Source of the DNA: Salinisphaeraceae bacterium
GTDB lineage: Bacteria > Pseudomonadota > Gammaproteobacteria > Nevskiales > Salinisphaeraceae
Reading direction: 5' to 3'
NCBI GenBank assembly: GCA_002683405.1
Contig: NYTH01000042.1
Span: forward strand, 1 to 60,616
Length of the DNA stretch: 60,616 nucleotides
The notes under the pieces were generated by a model, which ran no database searches, was not told where the DNA came from, and was given only the letters and a program-made list of their open reading frames with translations. Made by a program: the position numbers and the translations under genes. Shown piece by piece: positions 27,193 to 36,431 of this stretch (its first letter is position 1; every line of letters starts with the position of its first letter).

Positions 27193-28428
27193 CTAAAAAT
27201 TGCCCTGGAACCAGGCCTTCATTCGTTGCAAGACCTGCTGGAACGAGTTGACCGCCGATTGGCCAAACTCGTATCCGGGAACCGCCTGGTCCCCGAATTG
27301 GAGAAGGCCCACACCCGTGGCGTGGACCGGATTCTTTACGACGTCGGACAGCCCGTTCACGCGCTGGGGTATTCCCAGGCGAACGGGCATGTGGAATACC
27401 TCTTCGGCGAGGTCGATCAGCCCTTCCATCTTGGAAGAGCCGCCGGTGAGCACCACGCCCCCGGCAATGAGATCGTCATAGCCGCTGCGCATCAGCTCCT
27501 TCTGGATGAGCACGAACAGCTCCTCGTAGCGGGGCTTGATGACCTCCGCCAGCGTGTAGCGCGACAGGCGACGGGACGGACGATCACCGACGCTCGGCAC
27601 GTCGATGGCGTCGTCTTCCTCGATCAGTTCGGGCAGCGCGCATCCGTACTTGATCTTGATCTGCTCGGCGTACTGGGTGGGGGTGCGCAGTGCCACGGCG
27701 ATGTCGTTGGTGACCTGATCACCGGCGATGGGAATGACCGCCGTGTGGCGGATGGCGCCGTTGACGAACACGGCGATATCCGACGTGCCGCCGCCGATAT
27801 CCACCATGCATACGCCCAGTTCCTTTTCGTCCTGGGACAACACCGCATTGGCCGAGGCGAGCTGTTCCAGCGACAGCCGCGAGACTTCCAGGCCGCAGCG
27901 GCCGACGCACTTCTGGATATTCTGCGCACTGGTGACCGCGCCGGTGACGATGTGCACCTTGGCTTCCAGCCGCACGCCGGACATGCCGATGGGCTCCTGA
28001 ATGCCCTCGTTGTCGTCCACGGCGAATTCCTGCGTCATGACGTGCAGAATCTTCTGGTCAGCCGGAATGGCCACCGCGCAGGCGGCGTCGACCACGCGCT
28101 CGATGTCGGCTTCCGACACCTCCTTGCTGCGGACCGCCACGATGCCGTGGGAATTCAGCGACCGCACATGCGCACCGGAAATGCCGCAGTGCACCGACTG
28201 GATGCGGCAGCCGGCCATCAGTTCGGCCTCCTCCACGGCGCGGCGAATCGAGGTTGTGGTGGACTCGATATTCACCACGATCCCCTTCTTCATGCCGCGG
28301 GACGGATGCGAGCCCAGACCGATAATCTCCAGCTGACCGTCGTCGCCCATTTCGGCCACGATGCAGGCCACCTTCGAGGTGCCGATATCCAGGCCGACAA
28401 TCAGATTCTTCTCGGGCTTCTTGCTCAT
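27193..28428 (-). CDS. ftsA: Cell division actin homologue FtsA
   Basis: A 411-residue membrane tether for FtsZ. VGLDIGTSKVACIV, VDIGGGTSDIAVF and GGVVLTGGSSKMEGL are the actin/Hsp70 phosphate and adenosine motifs. The C-terminal amphipathic helix NSFQQVLQRMKAWFQGNF targets the membrane. ATG 28428 (MSKKPEKN) fits better than an upstream ATG at 28446. It lies 33 bp after ftsQ. Confidence 0.96.
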   Translation of the reverse strand: MSKKPEKNLIVGLDIGTSKVACIVAEMGDDGQLEIIGLGSHPSRGMKKGIVVNIESTTTSIRRAVEEAELMAGCRIQSVHCGISGAHVRSLNSHGIVAVRSKEVSEADIERVVDAACAVAIPADQKILHVMTQEFAVDDNEGIQEPIGMSGVRLEAKVHIVTGAVTSAQNIQKCVGRCGLEVSRLSLEQLASANAVLSQDEKELGVCMVDIGGGTSDIAVFVNGAIRHTAVIPIAGDQVTNDIAVALRTPTQYAEQIKIKYGCALPELIEEDDAIDVPSVGDRPSRRLSRYTLAEVIKPRYEELFVLIQKELMRSGYDDLIAGGVVLTGGSSKMEGLIDLAEEVFHMPVRLGIPQRVNGLSDVVKNPVHATGVGLLQFGDQAVPGYEFGQSAVNSFQQVLQRMKAWFQGNF

Positions 28429-28461
28429 GAGTGATTTTCCCGTCATGCCCCCACCGGCCGA

Positions 28462-29208
28462 TCAGGCCTGCTCCTCGACGGTAGAAAGTGAGTTGTCCTG
28501 CTTGGCGATCGGGCGGTCCCCGCCAATGGCAAAGCCGTCGCTGTAGCGCAGGTCAACATAGGCGGCGGTGCGCAGCTGATCGCGCACCCCCGGCGTGAGA
28601 TTCGATACCAGGCGATCCAGGCGGGTCGTGATGTGGGCATCGCCCAGCCGCAGCTCGAGGCCGCCGTCCAGCAGCGCGTGCCAGCCGCCTCGCGGGTCCT
28701 GCTCGAGCGCCTGCAGATCAAAGCCGGCTTCGCGCAGCGCCGGCTTGAGCGCGCGCCACTGCGCCAGCACCTTCAGGCCGCTGCCGGTTGGCCCGGCGAG
28801 TTGCGGAAGATGGCTGAAGCCGGCGCGGTCGACCGGCTCGAACAGCTCGCCATCCGCGGCCAGCAGCTGGCTGTCGCCCCAGCGGGCCACCGGCTCGCGC
28901 TCGGCCAGGCGGATCACGACCGCATCCGGCCAGCGACGATGCACGGTCACGCTATCGACCCAGGCGATCGTGCCCACGGCGTCCTGTATGGCCGTGACGT
29001 CCACATCGAAGAAGCTCGCGTTCAGATAGGGCTGGGCGCGTCGGGCGACCAGCTGGTCATCAATCTGCTGCAGCGCGCCGACGATATAGAGCTTGCGGGT
29101 GGCGATATCGGACTCGCTCTGCATGCCCTGCCAGGTGCAGGCCGCCAGCGCGGTCACCAGCGTCAGGCCGCAGGCGAGCACTACCATTGAATAGAATCGG
29201 TTGGTCAT
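28462..29208 (-). CDS. ftsQ: Cell division protein FtsQ
   Basis: A 248-residue bitopic protein of the divisome core. Residues 7-26 form the membrane segment. A POTRA-like domain follows (FFDVDVTAIQDAVGTIAWVD) and then the FtsQ beta domain (WPDAVVIRLAEREPVARW). The start at ATG 29208 has AGGAGA and overlaps the ddl stop by 4 bp. The cytoplasmic N-tail is very short (about 6 residues) and the membrane segment ends in LAAC, unlike typical FtsQ, but the order ddl-ftsQ-ftsA leaves no doubt about identity. Confidence 0.93.
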   Translation of the reverse strand: MTNRFYSMVVLACGLTLVTALAACTWQGMQSESDIATRKLYIVGALQQIDDQLVARRAQPYLNASFFDVDVTAIQDAVGTIAWVDSVTVHRRWPDAVVIRLAEREPVARWGDSQLLAADGELFEPVDRAGFSHLPQLAGPTGSGLKVLAQWRALKPALREAGFDLQALEQDPRGGWHALLDGGLELRLGDAHITTRLDRLVSNLTPGVRDQLRTAAYVDLRYSDGFAIGGDRPIAKQDNSLSTVEEQA

Positions 29209-30152
29209 GGACTCGTCTCCTTGTTTGCGGGCGAGTTCAGGCTGGTGGCGAGAATGCGGCGCACCAGCGTGTCGAAATCGATGCCGTCGGCCTGGGCGCA
29301 CATGGGCACCAGGCTGTGCGAGGTCATGCCCGGTACGGTGTTCACTTCCAGAAACCAGGGCTGGCCCGAGGCATCGAGCATGAAATCCACGCGGCCCCAG
29401 CCGCGTCCGCCGATGGCCTCGAATGCGCGCGCACACAGACGGGCGAGGTTCTGCTCCTGATCCTCGGGCAGACCACAGGGGCAGACGTAGCGCGTGTCGT
29501 CGGACACGTACTTGGCGTGGTAGTCGTAGAAATCGCCGGCCGGCTCGATGCGCAGCAGCGGCAGCACGCGGCCATCCAGAATGGCGGCGGTATATTCCGG
29601 GCCGTCGATGTAGCGCTCGGCGAGCACCACGTCATCCAGCTCGGCCGCCTTGCGCCAGGCCGCGGGCAGCTCGTTGACCGTGTTCACCCGGCTCAGGCCG
29701 AGGCTCGAGCCTTCCTGCGCCGGTTTGACGAACAGCGGCAAGCCCAGATCCCCGACCAGCGCATCGAAGTCGGTCTGCTCGTGAATCACGCGGTGCGGCG
29801 GTGTGGGCACGCCCATCGACGCCCACAGCGATTTGCAGCGCGCCTTGTCCATGGCCAGCGCCGAGGCCAGTACGCGGCTGCCGGTATAGGGCAGCTGCTG
29901 GGCCTCGAGAACAGCCTGGACCAGTCCGTCTTCGCCGCCCTCGCCGTGCAGCGCGATGAAGGCGCGATCGTAGCCCTCGGCCCTGAGCGACAGCAGCTTC
30001 TCGCGATTCAGATCGATTCCGGTGGCGTCCACGCCGCCGCGGCGCAGCGCCTCGAGCACGGCGGCGCCGCTCTGCAGCGAAACCTCTCTTTCGGGGGACC
30101 AGCCGCCCATGAGCACAGCGACCTTGCCGAATTGCTGCGTAGGCCCGTTCAT
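29205..30152 (-). CDS. ddlB: D-alanine--D-alanine ligase
   Basis: A 315-residue ATP-grasp enzyme making the D-Ala-D-Ala dipeptide. GGWSPEREVSLQSGAAVLEA is the N-terminal signature, FVKPAQEGSSLGLSRV binds ATP, and FLEVNTVPGMTSHSLVP carries the metal site. It is coupled to murC and ftsQ by 4-bp overlaps. Confidence 0.96.
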   Translation of the reverse strand: MNGPTQQFGKVAVLMGGWSPEREVSLQSGAAVLEALRRGGVDATGIDLNREKLLSLRAEGYDRAFIALHGEGGEDGLVQAVLEAQQLPYTGSRVLASALAMDKARCKSLWASMGVPTPPHRVIHEQTDFDALVGDLGLPLFVKPAQEGSSLGLSRVNTVNELPAAWRKAAELDDVVLAERYIDGPEYTAAILDGRVLPLLRIEPAGDFYDYHAKYVSDDTRYVCPCGLPEDQEQNLARLCARAFEAIGGRGWGRVDFMLDASGQPWFLEVNTVPGMTSHSLVPMCAQADGIDFDTLVRRILATSLNSPANKETSP

Positions 30153-31582
30153 GCGGCTACCCCGAAAGTCTGAACAAGCGTCTGGGCCGCGGCGCCGATA
30201 TCGCCCGCGCCCAGCGTGAGCAGCAGGTCGCCGTCGCGCACCACGCCCGGCAGCACGTGAACCAGTTCGCTGGCGCTCTCGACGAACACGGGGTCCACCT
30301 GGCCGCGGGCGCGCACACCGCGGGCCAGCGCCCGGCCGTCGGCGTTGGCAATGGCGGCTTCGCCGGCGGGATAGACGTCGCAGAGCACCAAAGCCTCGAG
30401 CCCGGAGAGCACCGCGCAGAAATCGTCAAACAGATCACGCGTGCGGGTGAAGCGATGCGGCTGGAAAACCACCAGCAGGCGGCGCTCCGGCCAGGCCTGC
30501 TGCATGGCCTGGATCACCGCGGCCAGTTCGCGCGGATGATGACCGTAATCGTCGATGAGCAGCGCGCGCCGGTCATCGAAGCGCAGTTCGCCCAGCATCT
30601 CACTGCGGCGGCCGATGCCGGCAAAGCTCGTCAGGGCCGCCTGGATATGGGTCATGTCCACACCCAGTTCGCGGCCCAGCGCCGCGGCGGCCAGCGCGTT
30701 CAGCACGTTGTGTCGGCCGGGCAGGTTCAGGTGCACCGACCAGCCCTGCTGGTTGTCCTTGCTGCGCAGGGTAAAGCGCGTGCCGGCGCCCTCCGGCGCC
30801 AGATTTTCCGCCCAGATATCGGCGTCGCATTCGATACCGTAGGTCAGCACGGGCCGACCGATGTTGGGCAGCAGGTCGCGCACCGCGGCGTCGTCCACGC
30901 AGGCCACCGCCAGGCCGTAGAACGGCAGGCGGTGCACAAAGTCCAGAAACGCCTGATGCAGTTTTGATATGTCGCCCTGGTAGGTTTCCAGGTGATCGGC
31001 GTCGATATTGGTGATGACCGACATCAGGGGGTTGAGCATCAGGAAGGAGGCATCGCTTTCGTCGGCCTCGGCTACCAGATAATCGCTTTCGCCCAGCCGC
31101 GCGTTGGTGCCGGCGCCCAGCACCTTGCCGCCCACGATAAAGGTGGGATCCAGCCCGCCTTCGCTCAGCACGGCGGCCACCAGGCTCGTCGTGGTGGTCT
31201 TGCCGTGGGTGCCGGCGATGGCAATCCCGAAGCGAAAGCGCATCAGTTCTGCCAGCATTTCGGCCCGGCGAATTACCGGAACCAGTCGGCGATGGGCCTC
31301 GCGTACTTCGGGGTTCTCGCCCGATACGGCCGTGGACACCACCACGACGTCGGCAGACACCACGTTGTCAGCGTCATGACCAATGAAGATTTCCGCGCCG
31401 AGCTTTCGCAGCCGCTGGCAGGCCGCGCCGTCGCGGATGTCCGAGCCGGCGACTTCGTAGTCGAGATTCAGCAGCACTTCGGCGATGCCGGCCATGCCCA
31501 CGCCGCCGATTCCCACAAAATGCACGCGGCGCACGCGGCGCATGGGCCGAAGCTGCAGCGGTGTGGTCCGTGCGGCGCTCAT
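30149..31582 (-). CDS. murC: UDP-N-acetylmuramate--L-alanine ligase MurC
   Basis: A 477-residue Mur ligase adding the first residue of the peptide stem. VHFVGIGGVGMAGIAEVLLN is the Rossmann start, GTHGKTTTTSLVAAVL the ATP loop and DDYGHHPRELAAV the C-terminal domain signature. It overlaps murG and ddlB by 4 bp each. Confidence 0.97.
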   Translation of the reverse strand: MSAARTTPLQLRPMRRVRRVHFVGIGGVGMAGIAEVLLNLDYEVAGSDIRDGAACQRLRKLGAEIFIGHDADNVVSADVVVVSTAVSGENPEVREAHRRLVPVIRRAEMLAELMRFRFGIAIAGTHGKTTTTSLVAAVLSEGGLDPTFIVGGKVLGAGTNARLGESDYLVAEADESDASFLMLNPLMSVITNIDADHLETYQGDISKLHQAFLDFVHRLPFYGLAVACVDDAAVRDLLPNIGRPVLTYGIECDADIWAENLAPEGAGTRFTLRSKDNQQGWSVHLNLPGRHNVLNALAAAALGRELGVDMTHIQAALTSFAGIGRRSEMLGELRFDDRRALLIDDYGHHPRELAAVIQAMQQAWPERRLLVVFQPHRFTRTRDLFDDFCAVLSGLEALVLCDVYPAGEAAIANADGRALARGVRARGQVDPVFVESASELVHVLPGVVRDGDLLLTLGAGDIGAAAQTLVQTFGVAA

Positions 31583-32655
31583 GCGCTCACCCCGGCGGCC
31601 TGCAGGCAGGCGTCGGCAATCTGATCGGTGGCCTGCGGCCAGGCAGCCTCCCGTGCGCGGCCGGCCATGTCCAGCAGGCGGGCGCGGTCGGCGCAGAGTT
31701 CGCCCAGCAGCGCCGCCAGACGCTCGGCGTCGAGATCGCGCTGCTGGATCAGGCGCGCGGCACCGCGGCTGACCAGATAGTCGCCGTTATGCGTCTGGTG
31801 ATCGTCCACCGCGAAGGGAAACGGCACCAGCACCGCCGGCAGCCCGGCGGCGGCCAGTTCGGCCACGGTCAGCGCGCCGGCGCGGCAGACCACCAGATCG
31901 GCCCAGCCATAGGCCTCGGCCATGTCCTCGATGAACTGCGTGACTTCGCCGGCCACGCCGTGGTCGGCATAGGCGGTCTCGGCGCGCTCCAGCGTGCGTC
32001 CGGCCTGATGCCGCACCCGCGGGCGCGCGGCTTCCGGCATGCGGGCCAGCGCGGCCGGCACCAGTTCGTTGATGGCCAGCGCGCCCAGGCTGCCGCCCAG
32101 CACGAGCAGATTGATCGGACCGCTACGGCCTGCCAGGCGCTGCTGCGGATCGGTCAGCGCCAGAATGTCGCGACGCACCGGGTTGCCCACCGTGTGCGCG
32201 TCGCGCCGATGAAATGTGCCCGGGAACGCCTGCAGGACATGCGTGGCCACACGCGCCAGCGCGCGATTGGTGAGCCCGGCGGCGGCGTTCTGCTCGTGCA
32301 CCACCAGCGGGCGACGCAATAGACGCGCTGCCAGGCCACCCGGACCGGAGGCAAAGCCCCCCATCCCCACAACCACCGCAGGCGCTTCGCGCCGGACAAT
32401 CGAGACGGCCTGCGCAATCGCGCGCAGCAGACGCCAGGGCGCCGTCAGCCACGACAGGGTGCCCTTGCCCCGCAAGCCCGCAATGCTGATCTGAAGCAAG
32501 CGATACCCGGCCGCCGGCACCACGCGCGCCTCCAGTCCGGTCGCCGTCCCCATCCAGGCAATCTCCGCGCCGCGCGCCTTCAACTCGTCCGCGACCGCCA
32601 GCGCCGGATAGACGTGGCCGCCGGTGCCGCCCGCCATGATCAACACGCGGGTCAT
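31579..32655 (-). CDS. murG: Lipid II synthase MurG (GlcNAc transferase)
   Basis: A 358-residue GT28 enzyme converting lipid I to lipid II at the inner membrane. MAGGTGGHVYPALAVA binds the diphosphate; GMGGFASGPGG, HEQNA and CRAGALTVAELAAAGLP follow. ATG 32655 gives the family start. Its first 26 codon bases are duplicated 191 bp upstream at the end of ftsW, so the gene no longer overlaps ftsW directly. A 64-codon ORF bridges the gap with ATGA overlaps at both ends. Confidence 0.96.
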   Translation of the reverse strand: MTRVLIMAGGTGGHVYPALAVADELKARGAEIAWMGTATGLEARVVPAAGYRLLQISIAGLRGKGTLSWLTAPWRLLRAIAQAVSIVRREAPAVVVGMGGFASGPGGLAARLLRRPLVVHEQNAAAGLTNRALARVATHVLQAFPGTFHRRDAHTVGNPVRRDILALTDPQQRLAGRSGPINLLVLGGSLGALAINELVPAALARMPEAARPRVRHQAGRTLERAETAYADHGVAGEVTQFIEDMAEAYGWADLVVCRAGALTVAELAAAGLPAVLVPFPFAVDDHQTHNGDYLVSRGAARLIQQRDLDAERLAALLGELCADRARLLDMAGRAREAAWPQATDQIADACLQAAGVSA

Positions 32656-32656
32656 G
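32630..32656 (-). repeat. 27-bp direct repeat covering the murG start (copy within murG)
   Basis: This 27-bp string (minus strand CATGACCCGCGTGTTGATCA and seven more bases) is the murG start region and recurs exactly at 32821-32847. The two copies flank a 164-bp insert. Confidence 0.95.
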
Positions 32657-32846
32657 GCTGCACCTCGGCGCGCTCGGGCAAATGGCAGCATTCATGCGAT
32701 TGCGGCACCGCGCCTTCTAGGCTCGGCTTTCCCTGCCTCGCCAAGAAGGCCAGCCCTCGGCTTCCTGCCTCGGGCGCTCGCCGGGGCCGAGCGATGCTCG
32801 TCCTATTTCCGGCTCGCCCACCCGCCATGATCAACACGCGGGTCAT
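32652..32846 (-). CDS. 64-residue coupling ORF between ftsW and murG
   Basis: It starts at ATG 32846, inside the ftsW stop (ATGA). It begins with the first nine residues of MurG (MTRVLIMAG) and then reads through the inserted DNA (GLAFLARQGKPSLEGAVPQS near residues 29-48, then HECCHLPERAEVQP). Its TGA (32654-32652) overlaps the real murG ATG by 4 bp. So the insert created a frame that keeps ribosomes moving from ftsW to murG. I recognise no domain. It may encode no useful protein and serve only for translational coupling. An alternative is that it is untranslated and murG re-initiates by itself. Confidence 0.5.
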   Translation of the reverse strand: MTRVLIMAGGRAGNRTSIARPRRAPEAGSRGLAFLARQGKPSLEGAVPQSHECCHLPERAEVQP

Positions 32847-32847
32847 G
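32821..32847 (-). repeat. 27-bp direct repeat of the murG start (copy at the ftsW end)
   Basis: An exact copy of 32630-32656. Its ATG overlaps the ftsW TGA by 4 bp, which is the layout of the other junctions in the cluster. This is therefore probably the original position of the murG start. Confidence 0.95.
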
Positions 32848-33997
32848 CCTCGATCCCCTTGCGTTTGCATTCGATCGCGGACTCCAGGTCCACGCGAATC
32901 AGCAACGCCACTACCACGCACATGACGACGAGGCTGGAGCCGCCATAGGACATGAGCGGCAGGGTCAGACCCTTGGTGGGCAGCAGGCCCATGTTCACGC
33001 CCATGTTCAGAAAACCCTGCAGGGCCACCCAGCTGCTCAGCCCGTAGGCCACGAAACCGCCGAAGTAGGCCTCCGCGGCAATCGCCCGCCGGGCGATCAC
33101 GAAGCCGCGCCAGACGATCACGCTGAACAGCGCGACCAGCGCGAGCGAGCCGGCCAGGCCAAACTCCTCGGCGTAGATGGCGAACAGGAAGTCGGTGTGG
33201 GTTTCCGGCAGATACATCAGCTTCTGGACGCTGTTGCCCAGCCCCACGCCGGTGACCTCGCCGCGGCCGATGGCAATCAGCGACTGCGTCAGCTGGAAGC
33301 CGCCCTGGAAGGGGTCTTCCCAGGGATTGGTGAAGCTGACCAGACGTGCGGCGCGGTAGGGCGACGACAGGGCCGCCACGATGAGCAGCCCCACCGCGCC
33401 GCCGCCCAGCACCGCCAGGTGCAGCAGGCGGGCGCCGGCGAGAAACAGCACGATGCCGGCCACGATGACCAGCACGGCCGAGGCGCCGAAATCCGGCTCC
33501 ATCAGCATCAGCAGGCAGGCCAGCGTGATCGGGAGGATCGGCCGGATCAGCCCGGCGAAGGTGCTTCGCAGCTCCACCTGGCGCCGCGTGGCGTAGCCGG
33601 CCAGATACAGCAGCAGCAGCAGGCGAGCCGGCTCCGAGGCCTGTACGGCAAACGGGCCGAGGTCGATCCAGCGGCGGGCGCCGTTGACCTCCTTGCCCAC
33701 GCCCGGAAACAGCACGATCAGCAGCAGCAGCAGGGCGCCGGCCAGCAGCAGGAAGCTGTTGGACTTGAGCTGCTCCAGCGGTATGTGCAACACCGCGAAG
33801 CCCGCGGATATACCCAGCAGCGCGTACACGGCCTGCCGGTAGAAGAAATACATGGGCTCGCCGGTGGCCCGGTCCGCGACGGCCACCGACGCCGACGCCA
33901 CCATGATCAGACCCAGCACGAGCACCACGGCGACGGCGCCGAGGAACAGCGCGTCCGGCCGGCTGCGGGGCAGTCGCAGTGCGCTCAGGGCCATCAT
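32843..33997 (-). CDS. ftsW: Peptidoglycan glycosyltransferase FtsW
   Basis: A 384-residue SEDS-family septal glycosyltransferase working with FtsI. About ten hydrophobic segments are visible. Conserved blocks are NGARRWIDLGPFAVQASEPA, LPETHTDFLFAIYAEEFG and PLMSYGGSSL. ATG 33997 overlaps the murD stop by 4 bp; a second ATG follows at once. A longer upstream frame lies inside murD and was not used. Confidence 0.95.
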   Translation of the reverse strand: MMALSALRLPRSRPDALFLGAVAVVLVLGLIMVASASVAVADRATGEPMYFFYRQAVYALLGISAGFAVLHIPLEQLKSNSFLLLAGALLLLLIVLFPGVGKEVNGARRWIDLGPFAVQASEPARLLLLLYLAGYATRRQVELRSTFAGLIRPILPITLACLLMLMEPDFGASAVLVIVAGIVLFLAGARLLHLAVLGGGAVGLLIVAALSSPYRAARLVSFTNPWEDPFQGGFQLTQSLIAIGRGEVTGVGLGNSVQKLMYLPETHTDFLFAIYAEEFGLAGSLALVALFSVIVWRGFVIARRAIAAEAYFGGFVAYGLSSWVALQGFLNMGVNMGLLPTKGLTLPLMSYGGSSLVVMCVVVALLIRVDLESAIECKRKGIEA

Positions 33998-35349
33998 GCC
34001 GCCATCTCCATGACGGCCGCGGCGAACTGGTCGCCGCGGTCCCGGTAGTCGCGAAACATGTCGAAACTGGCGCAGCCCGGAGACAGCAGCACCGTATCGC
34101 CCGGACGGGCGGCCGAACGCGCGGCATCGATGGCCTGCGGAAAATCGCCCGCCTCGATCACCGGCGTGGCCGCGTCGAGTGCCCGCCGGATAACGCCCGC
34201 ATCCTCGCCGAACAGCACCGCCGCGCGGCCCTTGTCGCGCATGATCGGGCCGATGGGCGTGAAGTCTCCACCCTTGGCCTGGCCGCCGGCGAGCAGCACG
34301 ATCGGGCCCGGCAGGCCCTGCAGGGAGGCCAGCATGGCGCCCACATTGGTGCCCTTGGAATCGTTCACCCAGTCCACGTCCGCCACGCGGGCCACGAACT
34401 GACAACGGTGCGGCAGTCCGGAAAACGTCTTGAGCGCCTCGAGGCTGGCGTCCCGGTCCAGCTCCACCGCGTCGGCAAGGGCCAGCGCGGCCAGCGCGTT
34501 CAGCAGATTGTGATCACCCCGCAGCCGCAGCGCTTCGGCGGACAGCAGGGCCTGCCCGCGCGCTTCGAGCCAGCGCACGCCCTCCTGATCAACCAGCCGA
34601 TACTCGCAGCCCGCATCGGTGCCGAAGCGCAGTCGCCGCGGCGTGTGCCCGCCCAGATCCGCCACGTGCGGGTCGTCGGCGTTCACCACGGCCGTCTGCG
34701 CGCCGTCGAAGATACGGGCCTTCAGGTGAGCGTAGTGCTCAAGGCTGCCATGGCGATCCATGTGATCGGCGGAGATATTCAGCACCGTTGCGGCCGTCGG
34801 GCGCAGCGAACGGCAGAGCTCCAGCTGGAAGCTGGACAGCTCCAGCACGTAGCAGTCGATGCCGTCAGCCAGCAGATCAAGCGCCGGCGTGCCGAAGTTG
34901 CCGCCCACGGCCACGCGACGTCCGCCCGCGCAAGCCATGTCGGCCACCAGCGCGGTGACGGTGCTCTTGCCGTTGGAGCCGGTGATCGCAATAACCTGCG
35001 GGAGGCTGCCAGCAGGCCGGGCCGGCGCCTCATGCACGGCGCGGGCAAACCATTCGATATCGCCGTCCAGGCTCAGACCGCGCTCACGGGCCGCCACGAG
35101 CAGGGGCTCGCGCAGGTCGACGCCCGGCGACACGAGCAGACCGTCGATACCGGCCAGCGCCGACGCCTCGAGCCCGCCCACTCGCAGATCCACTTCGGGA
35201 TGATCGGCCCGGACGTCGTCCAGCGCGGGGGGGTGTTCCCGGCTGTCGACCGCCCGCACCCGGGCGCCGCGCGCCCGCAGCCAGGCGATACCCGAGCGGC
35301 CGGTCGCACCCAGGCCCACGACGAGAATGTGACGCTGTGACAGATCCAT
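33994..35349 (-). CDS. murD: UDP-N-acetylmuramoylalanine--D-glutamate ligase MurD
   Basis: A 451-residue Mur ligase adding D-Glu. VVGLGATGRSGIAWLRARGA is the N-terminal fold, ITGSNGKSTVTALVADM the ATP loop, and VNDSKGTNVGAMLASL and LLSPGCASFDMFRDYRDRG close the enzyme. ATG 35349 shares its first base with the mraY stop (TGATG). Confidence 0.96.
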   Translation of the reverse strand: MDLSQRHILVVGLGATGRSGIAWLRARGARVRAVDSREHPPALDDVRADHPEVDLRVGGLEASALAGIDGLLVSPGVDLREPLLVAARERGLSLDGDIEWFARAVHEAPARPAGSLPQVIAITGSNGKSTVTALVADMACAGGRRVAVGGNFGTPALDLLADGIDCYVLELSSFQLELCRSLRPTAATVLNISADHMDRHGSLEHYAHLKARIFDGAQTAVVNADDPHVADLGGHTPRRLRFGTDAGCEYRLVDQEGVRWLEARGQALLSAEALRLRGDHNLLNALAALALADAVELDRDASLEALKTFSGLPHRCQFVARVADVDWVNDSKGTNVGAMLASLQGLPGPIVLLAGGQAKGGDFTPIGPIMRDKGRAAVLFGEDAGVIRRALDAATPVIEAGDFPQAIDAARSAARPGDTVLLSPGCASFDMFRDYRDRGDQFAAAVMEMAA

Positions 35350-36431
35350 CAGCGCACCTTCAGCGTGGACAGGCCGATCAGCACCAGCACCAGGGTGATG
35401 ATCCAGAAGCGCACGATGATCTTGGGCTCCGGCCAGCCCTTGAGCTCGTAGTGATGATGTAGCGGCGCCATGCGGAAGATTCGCTTGCCGGTCAGCTTGT
35501 AGCTGGCCACCTGCAGCATGACCGACACGGTTTCGGCCACGAAGATGCCGCCCATGATCAGCAGCACCAGTTCCTGGCGGACCATCAGCGCGACCACACC
35601 AAGCGCTGCCCCCAGCGCAAGCGAACCCACGTCGCCCATGAACACCTGCGCCGGATAGGTGTTGAACCACAGGAAACCGAGCCCGGCGCCGGCAATGGCC
35701 GTGCAGAATACGGCGAGTTCGCCCACGCCGGCCACGAAGTAGAAGCCCAGATAATCGGAAAACACCGCGTTGCCGGTGACGTAGGCAAACACGCCCAGCG
35801 CCGAACCCACCAGCACGCAGGGCATGATCGCCAGGCCGTCGAGCCCGTCGGTCAGATTCACCGCGTTGCTCGACCCCACGATCACCAGATAGCCCCAGAT
35901 GATGTAGCCCAGCCCCAGCGGCACGGCGACGTCCTTGAGCATGGGAACCAGCACGCTGGTTTCCACCGGCGATGCCGCCAGCGCGTAGATCCACGCGGCC
36001 GTCACCAGGCCGGCGACGGACTGTCCCAGATACTTGGCGCGCGCGCTCAGACCCTTGGAGTTGCCGTACTTGAGCTTGCGGTAGTCATCCACGAAGCCGA
36101 TGGCGCCAAAGCTCGAAATGCAGAACAGCGCGACCCAGACGTGGCTGTTGGACAGGTCGGCCCACAGCAGCGTGCTGACCACCACCGCGATGAGAATCAG
36201 CGTGCCGCCCATCGTGGGCGTGCCGGCCTTGACCAGATGGCTCTCGGGGCCATCACTGCGAACCTGCTGACCAATCTGGTGAAAGGTCAGCTTGCGGATC
36301 ATCCAGGGGCCCGCCACGAAGCTGAACACCATGGCGGTGAGAATGCCCAGAATCGAGCGGAAGGTAATGAACTGGAACACGCGGAAGCCGCTGTGCCATT
36401 CCTCGAGAAACTGCGCGACGTACATCAACAT
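35349..36431 (-). CDS. mraY: Phospho-MurNAc-pentapeptide transferase MraY
   Basis: A 360-residue membrane enzyme forming lipid I on undecaprenyl phosphate. It has ten predicted membrane segments. The Mg-binding motifs GFVDDYRKL and [11 protein letters not shown] are intact, as is [14 protein letters not shown] near the C-terminus. It overlaps murF by 1 bp. Confidence 0.97.
   Translation of the reverse strand: MLMYVAQFLEEWHSGFRVFQFITFRSILGILTAMVFSFVAGPWMIRKLTFHQIGQQVRSDGPESHLVKAGTPTMGGTLILIAVVVSTLLWADLSNSHVWVALFCISSFGAIGFVDDYRKLKYGNSKGLSARAKYLGQSVAGLVTAAWIYALAASPVETSVLVPMLKDVAVPLGLGYIIWGYLVIVGSSNAVNLTDGLDGLAIMPCVLVGSALGVFAYVTGNAVFSDYLGFYFVAGVGELAVFCTAIAGAGLGFLWFNTYPAQVFMGDVGSLALGAALGVVALMVRQELVLLIMGGIFVAETVSVMLQVASYKLTGKRIFRMAPLHHHYELKGWPEPKIIVRFWIITLVLVLIGLSTLKVR

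Noticed and set aside
32652-34127. Long minus-strand frame overlapping ftsW, suggesting an extended protein
   Set aside because: Only the last 64 codons are of interest; the rest is out of frame with ftsW and is a shadow.
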